From Lachnospiraceae bacterium (GTDB lineage: Bacteria; Bacillota; Clostridia; Lachnospirales; Lachnospiraceae): a stretch of DNA of 5,708 nt. Both the position numbers and the translations under genes were made by a program. The stretch lies in the NCBI GenBank assembly GCA_017404585.1, contig JAFRCB010000306.1, forward strand, positions 1 to 5,708. The letters are read 5' to 3'. The first letter of the stretch is position 1. Every line of letters starts with the position of its first letter. Below, piece by piece: positions 1-5,708 of this stretch. A model generated the notes under the pieces. It ran no database searches, had not been told where the DNA came from, and was given only the letters and a program-made list of their open reading frames with translations.

Positions 1-1
1 C

Positions 2-745
2 TGGGTATCCTGGAGGCTTGCCAGAAGAAACAGGGGTATTACGGATTTCGTAAGGCGGCTCATCTCCTTCAGGAAAGAACACGGGATACTGCACACAGAA
101 CAGGAGCTTCGCGGAAAGGATTACCTGGGATACGGTATCCCGGATATATCCTGGCATGACACTAAGGCCTGGTATACGGATCAGAGCGCTGAGAGCCGCT
201 CATATGCAGTCATGTACAACGGCGCGTACTCCCGAAAGAGTGACGGATCTTCGGATGATATAATATACGTGTGCTATAACGCGCACTGGGAGTGCCATAC
301 ATTTGCTCTGCCAAAGCTTCCTCAGGGCATGAACTGGACGACCCTGTTTTCGACCGATGAAGCGGGTCTTACGAAAGCCAGGGAAGGCTTTATGCGGTGG
401 GCAAAGGAAGATGCCCTGAAAGACATAGCGGTCCGCCTTGAAAGGACGCTCGCCGGGCTGGAAGCACACCGGGAGCTGGTACTTGCGGAGGAAGCGGAGC
501 GCGCGGCAGAAACCGAGCCGGACACTGAGAAGCCGGGAAAGCCGGCGGAGAGACCGAAGATTCGAAGAACATATGATTTTGAAGCCCTCCGCGAGAAGTA
601 TATAGCGGATGCGGAGAAAGCCGCAGCGCGGATCGAGGAGACATTCGAGACCACCGAGTTTCCGAAGAATCAGAAATACATTGCTATTCCGCCGCGCAGC
701 GTTACGATTCTGACCGGCGGAAAATTTACGGCGGGAGAGACATAA
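2..745 (+). CDS. glgX: Glycogen debranching enzyme (GH13, GlgX/TreX/isoamylase type), C-terminal part only
   Basis: This frame is open from the first bases of the window, so the gene starts upstream and only its last 247 codons are visible; the first in-frame ATG (212) is internal. Enzymes of this family hydrolyse alpha-1,6 branch points of glycogen or limit dextrins in the cytoplasm. The visible part begins at the end of the catalytic barrel, with the helix around RNRGITDFVRRLISFRKEH (residues 10-28), then the family hallmark YGIPDISWHDTKAW (44-57), SRSYAVMYNG (65-74) and the beta-sandwich strand IYVCYNAHWE (88-97) followed by LPKLPQGMNW. The chain ends with the typical last strand IPPRSVTIL (229-237). 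Between DE (119-120) and FETTEFP (215-221) lies an unusual charged insertion, described separately. The stop is TAA, overlapping the next start by one base. The catalytic residues lie outside the window, so isoamylase, GlgX and pullulanase-like specificity cannot be separated. Family call is firm; the symbol is less so. Confidence 0.85.
   Translation, partial: WVSWRLARRNRGITDFVRRLISFRKEHGILHTEQELRGKDYLGYGIPDISWHDTKAWYTDQSAESRSYAVMYNGAYSRKSDGSSDDIIYVCYNAHWECHTFALPKLPQGMNWTTLFSTDEAGLTKAREGFMRWAKEDALKDIAVRLERTLAGLEAHRELVLAEEAERAAETEPDTEKPGKPAERPKIRRTYDFEALREKYIADAEKAAARIEETFETTEFPKNQKYIAIPPRSVTILTGGKFTAGET
362..643 (+). other. Charged helical insertion within the debranching enzyme C-terminal domain
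   Basis: Residues about 121-214 of the visible protein are rich in Ala, Glu, Lys and Arg. They look like two helices (about 121-170 and 192-214) joined by a Pro/Lys/Glu linker at 171-189 that includes PDTEKPGKPAERPK. In ordinary isoamylase-type enzymes the strand ending in a Trp/Asp-Thr motif is followed after only some 10-25 residues by the final prSVxxL strand, so this segment is extra. The reading frame is intact on both sides. Its function is unknown; a coiled-coil or protein-interaction role is inference from composition only. Confidence 0.6.
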
Positions 746-1305
746 TGGAACATATTACGCTGCATAAGGCAGCCGGACACCTCAGAACGATCACAAAGCA
801 CCATAACCTAGTCATGAGATACTGCTTCCGTGCGGGTCTCTACAGACAGGGCATCATGCACGATCTTTCCAAATTAAGTCCGGAGGAGTTCCTTGTCGGA
901 GCCAGATACTGGCAGGAAGGCAGGAGAAGCCCCAATAACGCGGAGAGGGAGGCGACCGGCTTATCCCGGTCATGGCTGCATCACAAAGGCAGGAATAAGC
1001 ATCACTATGAATACTGGATCGACTACGCTCTGGATTCCCCGAACGGCCTCGGCGGAGGAAAGATGCCGCGCAGATATGTTGCCGAAATGATCTTTGACCG
1101 GGTGAGCGCATCCAAAGTTTATAAAGGAGATGCCTATACCGACAGCTGTCCGCTGGAGTATTTTTTGAACGGAAAAGACAAGTGCTGGTATATTCACAAG
1201 ACGACACTTGCCGAGATGGAGTTCCTTCTGCGCATGTGGGCGGAACGGGGCGAGGATTATACGATCCGATATATAAGGAAAGTATTCCTTGCGGGACACC
1301 GCTGA
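745..1305 (+). CDS. DUF5662-like protein of unknown function
   Basis: This is a complete 186-residue soluble protein with no signal peptide or membrane segment. It resembles the DUF5662 family common in Clostridia, recognised by IMHDLSKLSPEEF (37-49), a following RYWQ..RSPN segment (54-64) and WLHHKGRNKHHYEYW (77-91). The many histidines (HH 19-20, HD 39-40, HH 79-80, HH 86-87) with acidic partners suggest a metal site in a mostly helical fold, reminiscent of HD-domain hydrolases. That is inference; no activity is known to me. The ATG overlaps the TAA of the debranching gene (TAATG), and a purine-rich GCGGGAGAGA lies just upstream, so it is probably translated by coupling and co-transcribed. 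The stop is TGA. Some relatives are labelled catalase in databases as far as I recall, but no catalase motif is visible here. Confidence 0.75.
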   Translation: MEHITLHKAAGHLRTITKHHNLVMRYCFRAGLYRQGIMHDLSKLSPEEFLVGARYWQEGRRSPNNAEREATGLSRSWLHHKGRNKHHYEYWIDYALDSPNGLGGGKMPRRYVAEMIFDRVSASKVYKGDAYTDSCPLEYFLNGKDKCWYIHKTTLAEMEFLLRMWAERGEDYTIRYIRKVFLAGHR

Positions 1306-1315
1306 GATTCGTGGG

Positions 1316-1344
1316 TTTACTTTTTGCTCCAGATTTGTTATATT
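1316..1344 (+). promoter_or_regulatory. Probable sigma-A type promoter for ftsW, with extended -10
   Basis: TTTACT (1316-1321) and TATATT (1339-1344) are separated by 17 bases, and TGT directly precedes the -10 to give the extended TGn element. Transcription would start near 1351, leaving a leader of about 40 bases before the TTG start at 1393. It lies in the only clear break between the glycogen genes and ftsW. No terminator hairpin is visible between the upstream stop and this promoter. Confidence 0.6.
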
Positions 1345-1380
1345 TTCATGTGCGGACAAAACGGGAGAATTTTTACACGC

Positions 1381-1387
1381 AGGTGAT
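1381..1387 (+). promoter_or_regulatory. Shine-Dalgarno site that sets the TTG start of ftsW
   Basis: AGGTGAT lies 5 bases before TTG at 1393 and matches the AGGTGAT part of the Gram-positive Shine-Dalgarno consensus. The next in-frame ATG is residue 24 (in VMLYSTS), inside the first membrane segment, so the TTG with this site is the better start. Confidence 0.7.
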
Positions 1388-1392
1388 ACGAT

Positions 1393-2571
1393 TTGGAAAA
1401 ACAGAGAGCGGAGTATTATGATTACAATTTAATCGCGGTCATTCTGTTGCTCGTCGGTTTCGGCCTGGTCATGCTCTACAGCACGAGCGCCTATACCGCG
1501 GAGCTGCAGCACAGCGATGATATGTACTTTTTCGCACGGCAGGCGCGCGTATCAATTGCGGCGATCCTGCTTGCTGTCGGCCTCTCGTTCGTCGATTCTC
1601 AGTATCTGTGGAATCTGGGCGGGGTGAGCTACCTCGGATCTGCGATCCTCATGCTCCTTGTAAAGACCCCCCTCGGAGTGGAAGTCAACGGGGCGAGAAG
1701 ATGGCTGAATCTCGGAATAACCTTTCAGCCGTCCGAGATCGCGAAAATTGCCATCATTATTTTTGTTCCCATGCTGATTGCGCAGCAGGGAAAAGCTTTC
1801 AGAGGATTTAAGGCATGCGCGGCACCGTTTGCGGCCGGTCTCGTTCTGTCGCTCATCACATACATTTTTACGGACAATCTGAGTACCGCGGTCATTATTT
1901 TGGGAATCGATGTGCTGATAATATTTGTTGCGCATCCGAAGACAAGACCCTTTATTATTGCGTTCGCGGTTCTGATGATCCTGGCGGTCATCGGGACCCT
2001 CATCATCTGGAGAGTGGCGGAAAACGCCCCTGTGGACTCGTTCCGGCTGCGGCGCATTCTTGTCTGGAAGGACCCGGAGAAGTACATTACCGAGGGCGGT
2101 TATCAGGTCATGCAGGCTCTGTATGCCATCGGCAGCGGAGGAATCTTCGGAAAAGGACTCGGCAACAGTATGCAGAAGCTCGGCTGGCTGCCTGAGGCCC
2201 AGAACGATATGATATTTCCGATCATCGTCGAGGAGCTGGGTATCTTTGGCGGAGCTATCGTCATATTCCTGTTTATCTATATGCTGTACAGACTGCTCTT
2301 TATCGCCGAGAACGCGCCGGATCTTTACGGTGCTCTGATCGTGACAGGTGTGTTCTCACACATTGCCCTGCAGGTCGTTCTCAACATTTGCGTGGTCCTG
2401 GGAATACTGCCGACGACCGGCGTCACTCTGCCTTTCATCAGTTACGGAGGAACGTCTGTACTCTTCCTGATGATGGAGATGGCCTTAGCCCTGTCCGTAT
2501 CCAGAATGATCCGCTCAAAGAAGGCTGCAAAGGACCTCTGGGGAAATGTTGTCAGGAACAGCGATATCTGA
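1393..2571 (+). CDS. ftsW: SEDS-family peptidoglycan glycosyltransferase, FtsW/SpoVE type
   Basis: This 392-residue polytopic membrane protein has about ten hydrophobic segments, beginning with LIAVILLLVGFGLVMLYSTS (residues 12-31), the usual length for FtsW. SEDS proteins polymerise lipid II into glycan strands together with a class B penicillin-binding protein; FtsW acts at the division septum and SpoVE in sporulation. Conserved motifs are NGARRWLNLG..FQPSEIAK (99-118), GGYQVMQALYAIGSGG before an external loop, LPEAQNDMIFPIIVEELG with the expected catalytic aspartate at D272, and LPTTGVTLPFISYGGTS (339-355). LPxTGxxLPFISYGG favours FtsW/SpoVE over RodA, but FtsW and SpoVE cannot be told apart from sequence alone. 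The start is TTG with a strong ribosome binding site, and the stop is TGA. It stands alone, with no division-cluster genes beside it in this window; its own promoter is likely at 1316-1344. Confidence 0.92.
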   Translation: MEKQRAEYYDYNLIAVILLLVGFGLVMLYSTSAYTAELQHSDDMYFFARQARVSIAAILLAVGLSFVDSQYLWNLGGVSYLGSAILMLLVKTPLGVEVNGARRWLNLGITFQPSEIAKIAIIIFVPMLIAQQGKAFRGFKACAAPFAAGLVLSLITYIFTDNLSTAVIILGIDVLIIFVAHPKTRPFIIAFAVLMILAVIGTLIIWRVAENAPVDSFRLRRILVWKDPEKYITEGGYQVMQALYAIGSGGIFGKGLGNSMQKLGWLPEAQNDMIFPIIVEELGIFGGAIVIFLFIYMLYRLLFIAENAPDLYGALIVTGVFSHIALQVVLNICVVLGILPTTGVTLPFISYGGTSVLFLMMEMALALSVSRMIRSKKAAKDLWGNVVRNSDI

Positions 2572-2615
2572 TAATGTCCGGAACCGCCAAGGCTCCATAT
2601 GCCTGCGAAGATATT

Positions 2616-2621
2616 TATACT
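2616..2621 (+). promoter_or_regulatory. Possible -10 element upstream of gltX
   Basis: TATACT lies 25 bases before the gltX start in the 75-base gap after ftsW, with a plausible start site about 18 bases before the ATG. There is no convincing -35 at 16-18 bases and no TG extension, so it may be chance; gltX could instead be read from the ftsW promoter. No T-box leader fits in a gap this short. Confidence 0.25.
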
Positions 2622-2646
2622 TTAAGAATTACGAAGGAGACTATAT

Positions 2647-4092
2647 ATGGTCAAGACCAGATTTGCACCCAGCCCGACAGGAAGAATGCACGTCGGAAAC
2701 TTAAGAACAGCACTCTACTCATACCTGATCGCCAAGCATGAGGGCGGAAATTTCATGCTCCGCATCGAGGATACGGACCAGGAGCGTTTTTATGAAGGCG
2801 CACTGGAGATCATCTACCGCACTCTTGAGAAAGCCGGCCTTGATTTCGATGAAGGTCCGGACAAGGACGGCGGCGTGGGTCCCTATGTCCAGAGTGAGAG
2901 ATGTCGACAGGGAATTTACAAAGAGTACGCAGAGAAACTGATTGCTTCCGGCAACGCATATTACTGCTTCTGCACGAAGGAGCGCCTTGAATCCCTCAAG
3001 GTCGCAGAGGATGGCAAGGAGTACGCAATGTACGACAAGCACTGTCTGCACCTCTCAAAGGAGGAAATCGAGGCCAATCTGGCTGCCGGTATTCCCCATG
3101 TCATCCGTCTCAATGTTCCGAGAGAAGGCCGGATCACATTCTCTGATGAGATCTACGGCGACATAACGGTCGATAACAAGGAGCTTGACGACATGATCCT
3201 GATCAAGTCCGACGGCTTTCCTACTTATAATTTTGCAAATGTTGTCGACGACCATCTCATGGGCATCACCCATGTAGTCCGAGGCAACGAGTACCTGTCA
3301 TCGAGTCCGAAGTATAATCTTCTCTATAACGCGTTCGGCTGGGAAGTACCGACGTATGTCCACTGCCCGCTGATCACGGATGAGAATCACGCAAAGCTTT
3401 CCAAGAGATCCGGACACTCTTCGTTCGAGGATCTGCTCGATCTCGGCATTCTGCCGGAAGCTATCGTAAACTATGTCGCTCTTCTGGGGTGGAGCCCGGA
3501 AGACAACGAGGAAATCCTCACTCTGTCCGAGCTGGTCAGGAAGTTCGATTACAGAAAGATCAATAAGAGCCCGGCTGTCTTCGATATGAGCAAGCTCCGC
3601 TGGATGAACGGCAAGTACATTGAGAAGATGGATGAGGAATCGTATCTTGAAAAGGCTCTTCCTTATGTCGAAAGGACCGTGACGAAGGTGGCGGACAAGA
3701 AAGCCCTCGCCGATCTTGCCAAGAGCCGCATCGAGACATTTGAGGATATACCGGAACTTCTGGGCTTCTTCGAAGAAGTGCCGGAGTACGACGAGAGCCT
3801 CTATGTACATAAGAAGATGAAGACCACTGTTGAGCTTTCATGCGATGTTCTCACAAAGGTCATTCCTTACCTTGAGGAGCTTACAGACTACAGCAACGAT
3901 GCGCTGTATGAGGCTCTGATTGCATTTGCCAAAGACAACGGACTGAAGAACGGCCAGGTAATGTGGCCGATCCGCACAGCCCTCTCGGGAAAGGCTATGA
4001 CGCCCGGCGGTGCGACTCAGCTCATGGAGCTTCTGGGAAAAGAGGACTCCATTGCGCGTGTTCGGGCCGCTGTCAGCAAGCTGAAGAAATAA
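2647..4092 (+). CDS. gltX: Glutamyl-tRNA synthetase
   Basis: This complete 481-residue class I synthetase charges tRNA-Glu with glutamate in the cytoplasm. In many Firmicutes lacking GlnRS it also mischarges tRNA-Gln for later amidation by GatCAB; that non-discriminating role is known of the group and not shown here. The N-terminal Rossmann fold has the HIGH motif as HVGN (15-18) within [19 protein letters not shown], followed by LRIEDTD. The KMSKS motif appears as KLSKR (250-254). A likely zinc site is C107-x-C109 with Y129-xxx-C133, the same spacing as Cys98, Cys100, Tyr121 and Cys125 of E. coli GluRS. The part after about residue 320 is the helical anticodon-binding region. AAGGAG (2634-2639) lies 7 bases before the ATG, which together with [12 protein letters not shown] fixes the start. 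The stop is TAA. Nothing is missing. Confidence 0.97.
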   Translation: MVKTRFAPSPTGRMHVGNLRTALYSYLIAKHEGGNFMLRIEDTDQERFYEGALEIIYRTLEKAGLDFDEGPDKDGGVGPYVQSERCRQGIYKEYAEKLIASGNAYYCFCTKERLESLKVAEDGKEYAMYDKHCLHLSKEEIEANLAAGIPHVIRLNVPREGRITFSDEIYGDITVDNKELDDMILIKSDGFPTYNFANVVDDHLMGITHVVRGNEYLSSSPKYNLLYNAFGWEVPTYVHCPLITDENHAKLSKRSGHSSFEDLLDLGILPEAIVNYVALLGWSPEDNEEILTLSELVRKFDYRKINKSPAVFDMSKLRWMNGKYIEKMDEESYLEKALPYVERTVTKVADKKALADLAKSRIETFEDIPELLGFFEEVPEYDESLYVHKKMKTTVELSCDVLTKVIPYLEELTDYSNDALYEALIAFAKDNGLKNGQVMWPIRTALSGKAMTPGGATQLMELLGKEDSIARVRAAVSKLKK

Positions 4093-4130
4093 CAGTGCCG
4101 GAGTACAGAACAGTCATGAATGGTATCCAC

Positions 4131-4147
4131 AGCCTGCACGGCTTTTT
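4131..4147 (+). terminator. Weak candidate terminator after gltX
   Basis: AGCC (4131-4134) pairs with GGCT (4140-4143) around a 5-base loop, and a run of five T follows and overlaps the stem end. A 4-base-pair stem is short for an intrinsic terminator, so it may only attenuate, or be chance. It lies about 40 bases past the gltX stop and 19 before the next gene. Confidence 0.25.
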
Positions 4148-4165
4148 GCCAGAGGGAATCCGGAT

Positions 4166-4795
4166 ATGACCTGTAAAGGAAAAAAGAGGGTCTGTGTATT
4201 TTATATCTACATAGATCAGGGGCGCGTGGCAGACGATCCGCGTGTCCGCACAAAGCACATGAGTGAAATGGGTGGGAGACTGCTTGAATATGCAGTTTCC
4301 CGTCTTTATCGTATAGGCATCTCTGAGCTTACAAGGAGCAGAGGGAATCACGGGAAACCTTATTTCAGCAATCATCCGGAAATCCGTTTCAACATAAGTC
4401 ACACAGGAAATCTTGTCATGTGCGCTGTAAGCGATTTCGAGATCGGCATTGACGTACAGGAGAAAGAGCAGATAAATACCGATCGGATCGCCAAAAGGAT
4501 CATGAGCCCCGGCGAATACGAAAAATATCTTGCAGGCAGTGATCGTCGTGATTTCTTTTACCGCGTCTGGGTCATGAAAGAATCCTATGTAAAATGGACC
4601 GGGGACGGAATCACCAGGGAGCTTCGATGTCTGCCCATGAACGGATGGCATCAGTTCTTATGTGTCGATACACGATGTGCATCCTGCGTATGGGCAGAAA
4701 TACCTCTGGAGGTAGTTGCTGCCGAGGTCCGCGAGACAGACTTGAATTCCTTCGCTGCCGTAACGGGCGCGCCAAGTCTCGCGAGCGAGACTTGA
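4166..4795 (+). CDS. Sfp-type 4'-phosphopantetheinyl transferase
   Basis: This 209-residue protein is predicted to move the 4'-phosphopantetheine arm of coenzyme A onto a conserved serine of acyl, peptidyl or aryl carrier proteins. Family motifs appear in order: GKPYF (63-67), FNISHT (75-80), IGIDVQ (93-98) and RVWVMKESYVKWTGDGI (133-149). Mg2+ ligands expected from Sfp are D96 and E139; the third, Glu109 of Sfp, is Gln98 here. That position also varies in other active family members (Met in the human enzyme), so activity is not excluded. AGAGGG (4151-4156) lies 9 bases before the ATG and supports the start. The stop TGA falls inside the repeat cluster at 4731-4799, so the last 20 or so residues, which show no family motif, may be a recent or variable tail. 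No carrier protein, NRPS or PKS gene is nearby, so the partner is unknown; fatty-acid ACP or a distant cluster are both possible. Confidence 0.9.
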   Translation: MTCKGKKRVCVFYIYIDQGRVADDPRVRTKHMSEMGGRLLEYAVSRLYRIGISELTRSRGNHGKPYFSNHPEIRFNISHTGNLVMCAVSDFEIGIDVQEKEQINTDRIAKRIMSPGEYEKYLAGSDRRDFFYRVWVMKESYVKWTGDGITRELRCLPMNGWHQFLCVDTRCASCVWAEIPLEVVAAEVRETDLNSFAAVTGAPSLASET

Positions 4796-4799
4796 ACTC
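4731..4799 (+). repeat. Imperfect 19-base direct repeat at the end of the phosphopantetheinyl transferase gene
   Basis: GCGAGACAGACTTGAATTC (4731-4749) and GCGAGCGAGACTTGAACTC (4781-4799) agree at 16 of 19 positions and start 50 bases apart. Because 50 is not a multiple of 3, the two copies are read in different frames: the first encodes RETDLNS, while the second supplies the TGA stop. An inverted copy of the core lies between them (4773-4781). Origin and function are unknown. Confidence 0.55.
4773..4794. repeat. Perfect 9-base-pair inverted repeat (hairpin) at the transferase stop codon
   Basis: CAAGTCTCG (4773-4781) and CGAGACTTG (4786-4794) are exact reverse complements around a CGAG loop. 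The transferase stop TGA (4793-4795) sits at the base of the stem. No T-run follows (AACTCATCAA), so it is not a standard intrinsic terminator. The left arm could instead pair with AGACTTG at 4738-4744, giving two mutually exclusive hairpins. Confidence 0.6.
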
Positions 4800-4857
4800 A
4801 TCAACGATCAGACAGTAGTGACTTTCGAGTCCGAAACATATTATAGAGAGGTTTAGC

Positions 4858-5708
4858 ATGGACGAAATAACAAAACGCCGAACGTTTGCCATTATCTCGC
4901 ATCCTGACGCGGGCAAGACAACACTTACGGAAAAATTTCTGCTGTACGGCGGCGCGATCAATCTTGCGGGATCCGTTAAGGGAAAGGCGACTGCGAGACA
5001 TGCGGTCTCCGACTGGATGGAGATTGAAAAGCAGAGAGGTATCTCTGTCACATCTTCGGTCCTCCAGTTCAACTACGACGGGTTCTGTATCAATATCCTG
5101 GATACACCCGGACATCAGGACTTCTCCGAAGATACTTACCGTACACTTATGGCGGCTGACTCCGCGGTCATGGTCATTGACGGAGCCAAGGGCGTTGAGG
5201 CCCAGACTAGAAAACTCTTCAAGGTCTGTGCTCGCCGGCATATTCCGATCTTCACATTTATCAACAAGATGGACCGTGAAGCCCGCGATACATTCGAGCT
5301 TGTCGATGAGATCGAAAAGGAGCTTGGGATACCTTGCTGTCCTGTGAACTGGCCGATCGGCTCAGGCAAGGGCTTCAAGGGCGTGTATGACCGCGGTACC
5401 CGGAAGCTGCTTATTTTCCATGATACGCAGAAGGGCACAAAAGAAGGTGAGATCGAGGAAATCGAGATGGATAGCGCAGCGCAGTCCGGCTTTGTGACAT
5501 AGGAGGAGGAAGAGCTTCTGCGCGAAGAGCTGGAGCTTCTCGATGGTGCAGCTGCCGAGTTCAATCAGGACGAGGTGAGCCGAGGAGAGCTGTCTCCGGT
5601 CTTCTTTGGGTCTGCCCTGACCAACTTCGGTGTAGAGACGTTCCTTCAGCATTTCCTTGCGATGACGAATCCTCCGCTGCCGCGCATGTCGTCAGAAGGA
5701 CTGATCGA
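4858..5708 (+). CDS. prfC: Peptide chain release factor 3, interrupted by in-frame TAG; 3' end outside window
   Basis: RF3 is a translational GTPase that removes RF1 and RF2 from the ribosome after termination. The G domain is clear: P-loop SHPDAGKTT (14-22), switch region RGISVTSSV (60-68), DTPGHQDF (82-89) and NKMD (136-139). GAGG (4848-4851), 6 bases before the ATG, supports the start. At codon 215 (5500-5502) the frame meets TAG, but RF3-like sequence continues in the same frame to the window edge: [13 protein letters not shown], then [20 protein letters not shown] and PPLPR. The G5 motif SAL (codons 252-254) and all later domains lie beyond the TAG, so a 214-residue product would be an incomplete GTPase. 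As written this is a disrupted gene, unless UAG is read through or the base is an error. Everything before the TAG looks conserved, with no other lesion, which argues against an old pseudogene. Confidence 0.9.
5500..5502 (+). other. In-frame amber (TAG) codon within prfC
   Basis: The TAG is codon 215, set between VT and EEEE in the variable, acidic segment that precedes the LELLDG stretch of RF3. The frame is the same on both sides, so no indel is needed. A single G-to-T or C-to-T change from GAG or CAG would create it, and the site lies in a run of GAG/GAA codons. The presence of the TAG is seen directly; its biological meaning is open. Confidence 0.9.

Noticed and set aside
2572..2646. T-box or other riboswitch in front of gltX
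   Set aside because: The gap is only 75 bases, with no T-box sequence or terminator/antiterminator pair.
4073..4651. Long open frame of 192 codons on the minus strand opposite the transferase
   Set aside because: Its protein resembles no family I know, and it lies opposite a gene with clear motifs. Similar antisense frames opposite gltX, ftsW and prfC were dropped for the same reason.
4744..4773. GAATTC (4744-4749) and GGCGCGCC (4766-4773) as possible vector or cloning junctions
   Set aside because: These restriction-site palindromes occur naturally, and the transferase frame and flanking genes run through without vector-like sequence.
4773..4805. tRNA-like T-arm (GTTCAAGTCTC on the minus strand)
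   Set aside because: The T-stem pairs at only about four of five positions, there is no matching acceptor, D or anticodon arm within 90 bases, and the match overlaps the palindrome, which accounts for it.
4820..4836. Small hairpins around TTTCG/CGAAA and GACT-TTCG-AGTC before prfC
   Set aside because: Stems of 4-5 base pairs without a T-run are common by chance. Not enough to call a regulator.
4839..4844. TATTAT as a -10 box for prfC
   Set aside because: Transcription would start around 4851, inside the prfC ribosome binding site, and no -35 lies at a 16-18 base spacing.
5518..5520. CTG as a restart codon making a separate second half of RF3
   Set aside because: CTG starts are very rare and the result would lack the GTP-binding motifs. 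Retained only as part of the amber-codon discussion.

Overview
The window is a stretch of a bacterial chromosome with all recognisable genes on the + strand. The gene content and protein style suggest a Clostridia-type Firmicute, most likely a Lachnospiraceae-like gut anaerobe with roughly balanced base composition. Supporting signs are a DUF5662-type protein, FtsW with a TTG start and a Gram-positive Shine-Dalgarno, a bacterial GltX with a CxC...YxxxC zinc site, and bacterial RF3 (PrfC). The taxonomic call is an inference from protein resemblance, not from a search.

Layout. (1) 2-745: the 3' end of a glycogen debranching enzyme (GH13, GlgX/TreX/isoamylase type), entering from the left edge. 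Its C-terminal beta domain carries a highly charged insertion of about 94 residues. (2) 745-1305: a DUF5662-like protein rich in histidine pairs, overlapping the previous stop by one base (TAATG) and so probably translationally coupled. (3) 1306-1392: an intergenic region with a good extended -10 promoter. (4) 1393-2571: an FtsW/SpoVE-type SEDS peptidoglycan glycosyltransferase. (5) 2647-4092: glutamyl-tRNA synthetase, complete. (6) 4166-4795: a Sfp-type 4'-phosphopantetheinyl transferase, whose last codons lie in a small cluster of direct and inverted repeats. (7) 4858 to the window edge: peptide chain release factor 3, interrupted at codon 215 by an in-frame TAG. The RF3 reading frame continues past the TAG without a shift.

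The genes are mostly housekeeping (glycogen turnover, cell-wall synthesis, tRNA charging, carrier-protein activation, translation termination) and do not form one pathway. No gap without a gene exceeds 90 bases. The most notable observation is the amber codon inside prfC. It could be a loss-of-function mutation, a sequence error, or (speculatively) a recoding site in a gene whose product helps terminate at UAG. The sequence alone cannot decide between these. No defence island, CRISPR array, rRNA, tRNA or insertion sequence was found.
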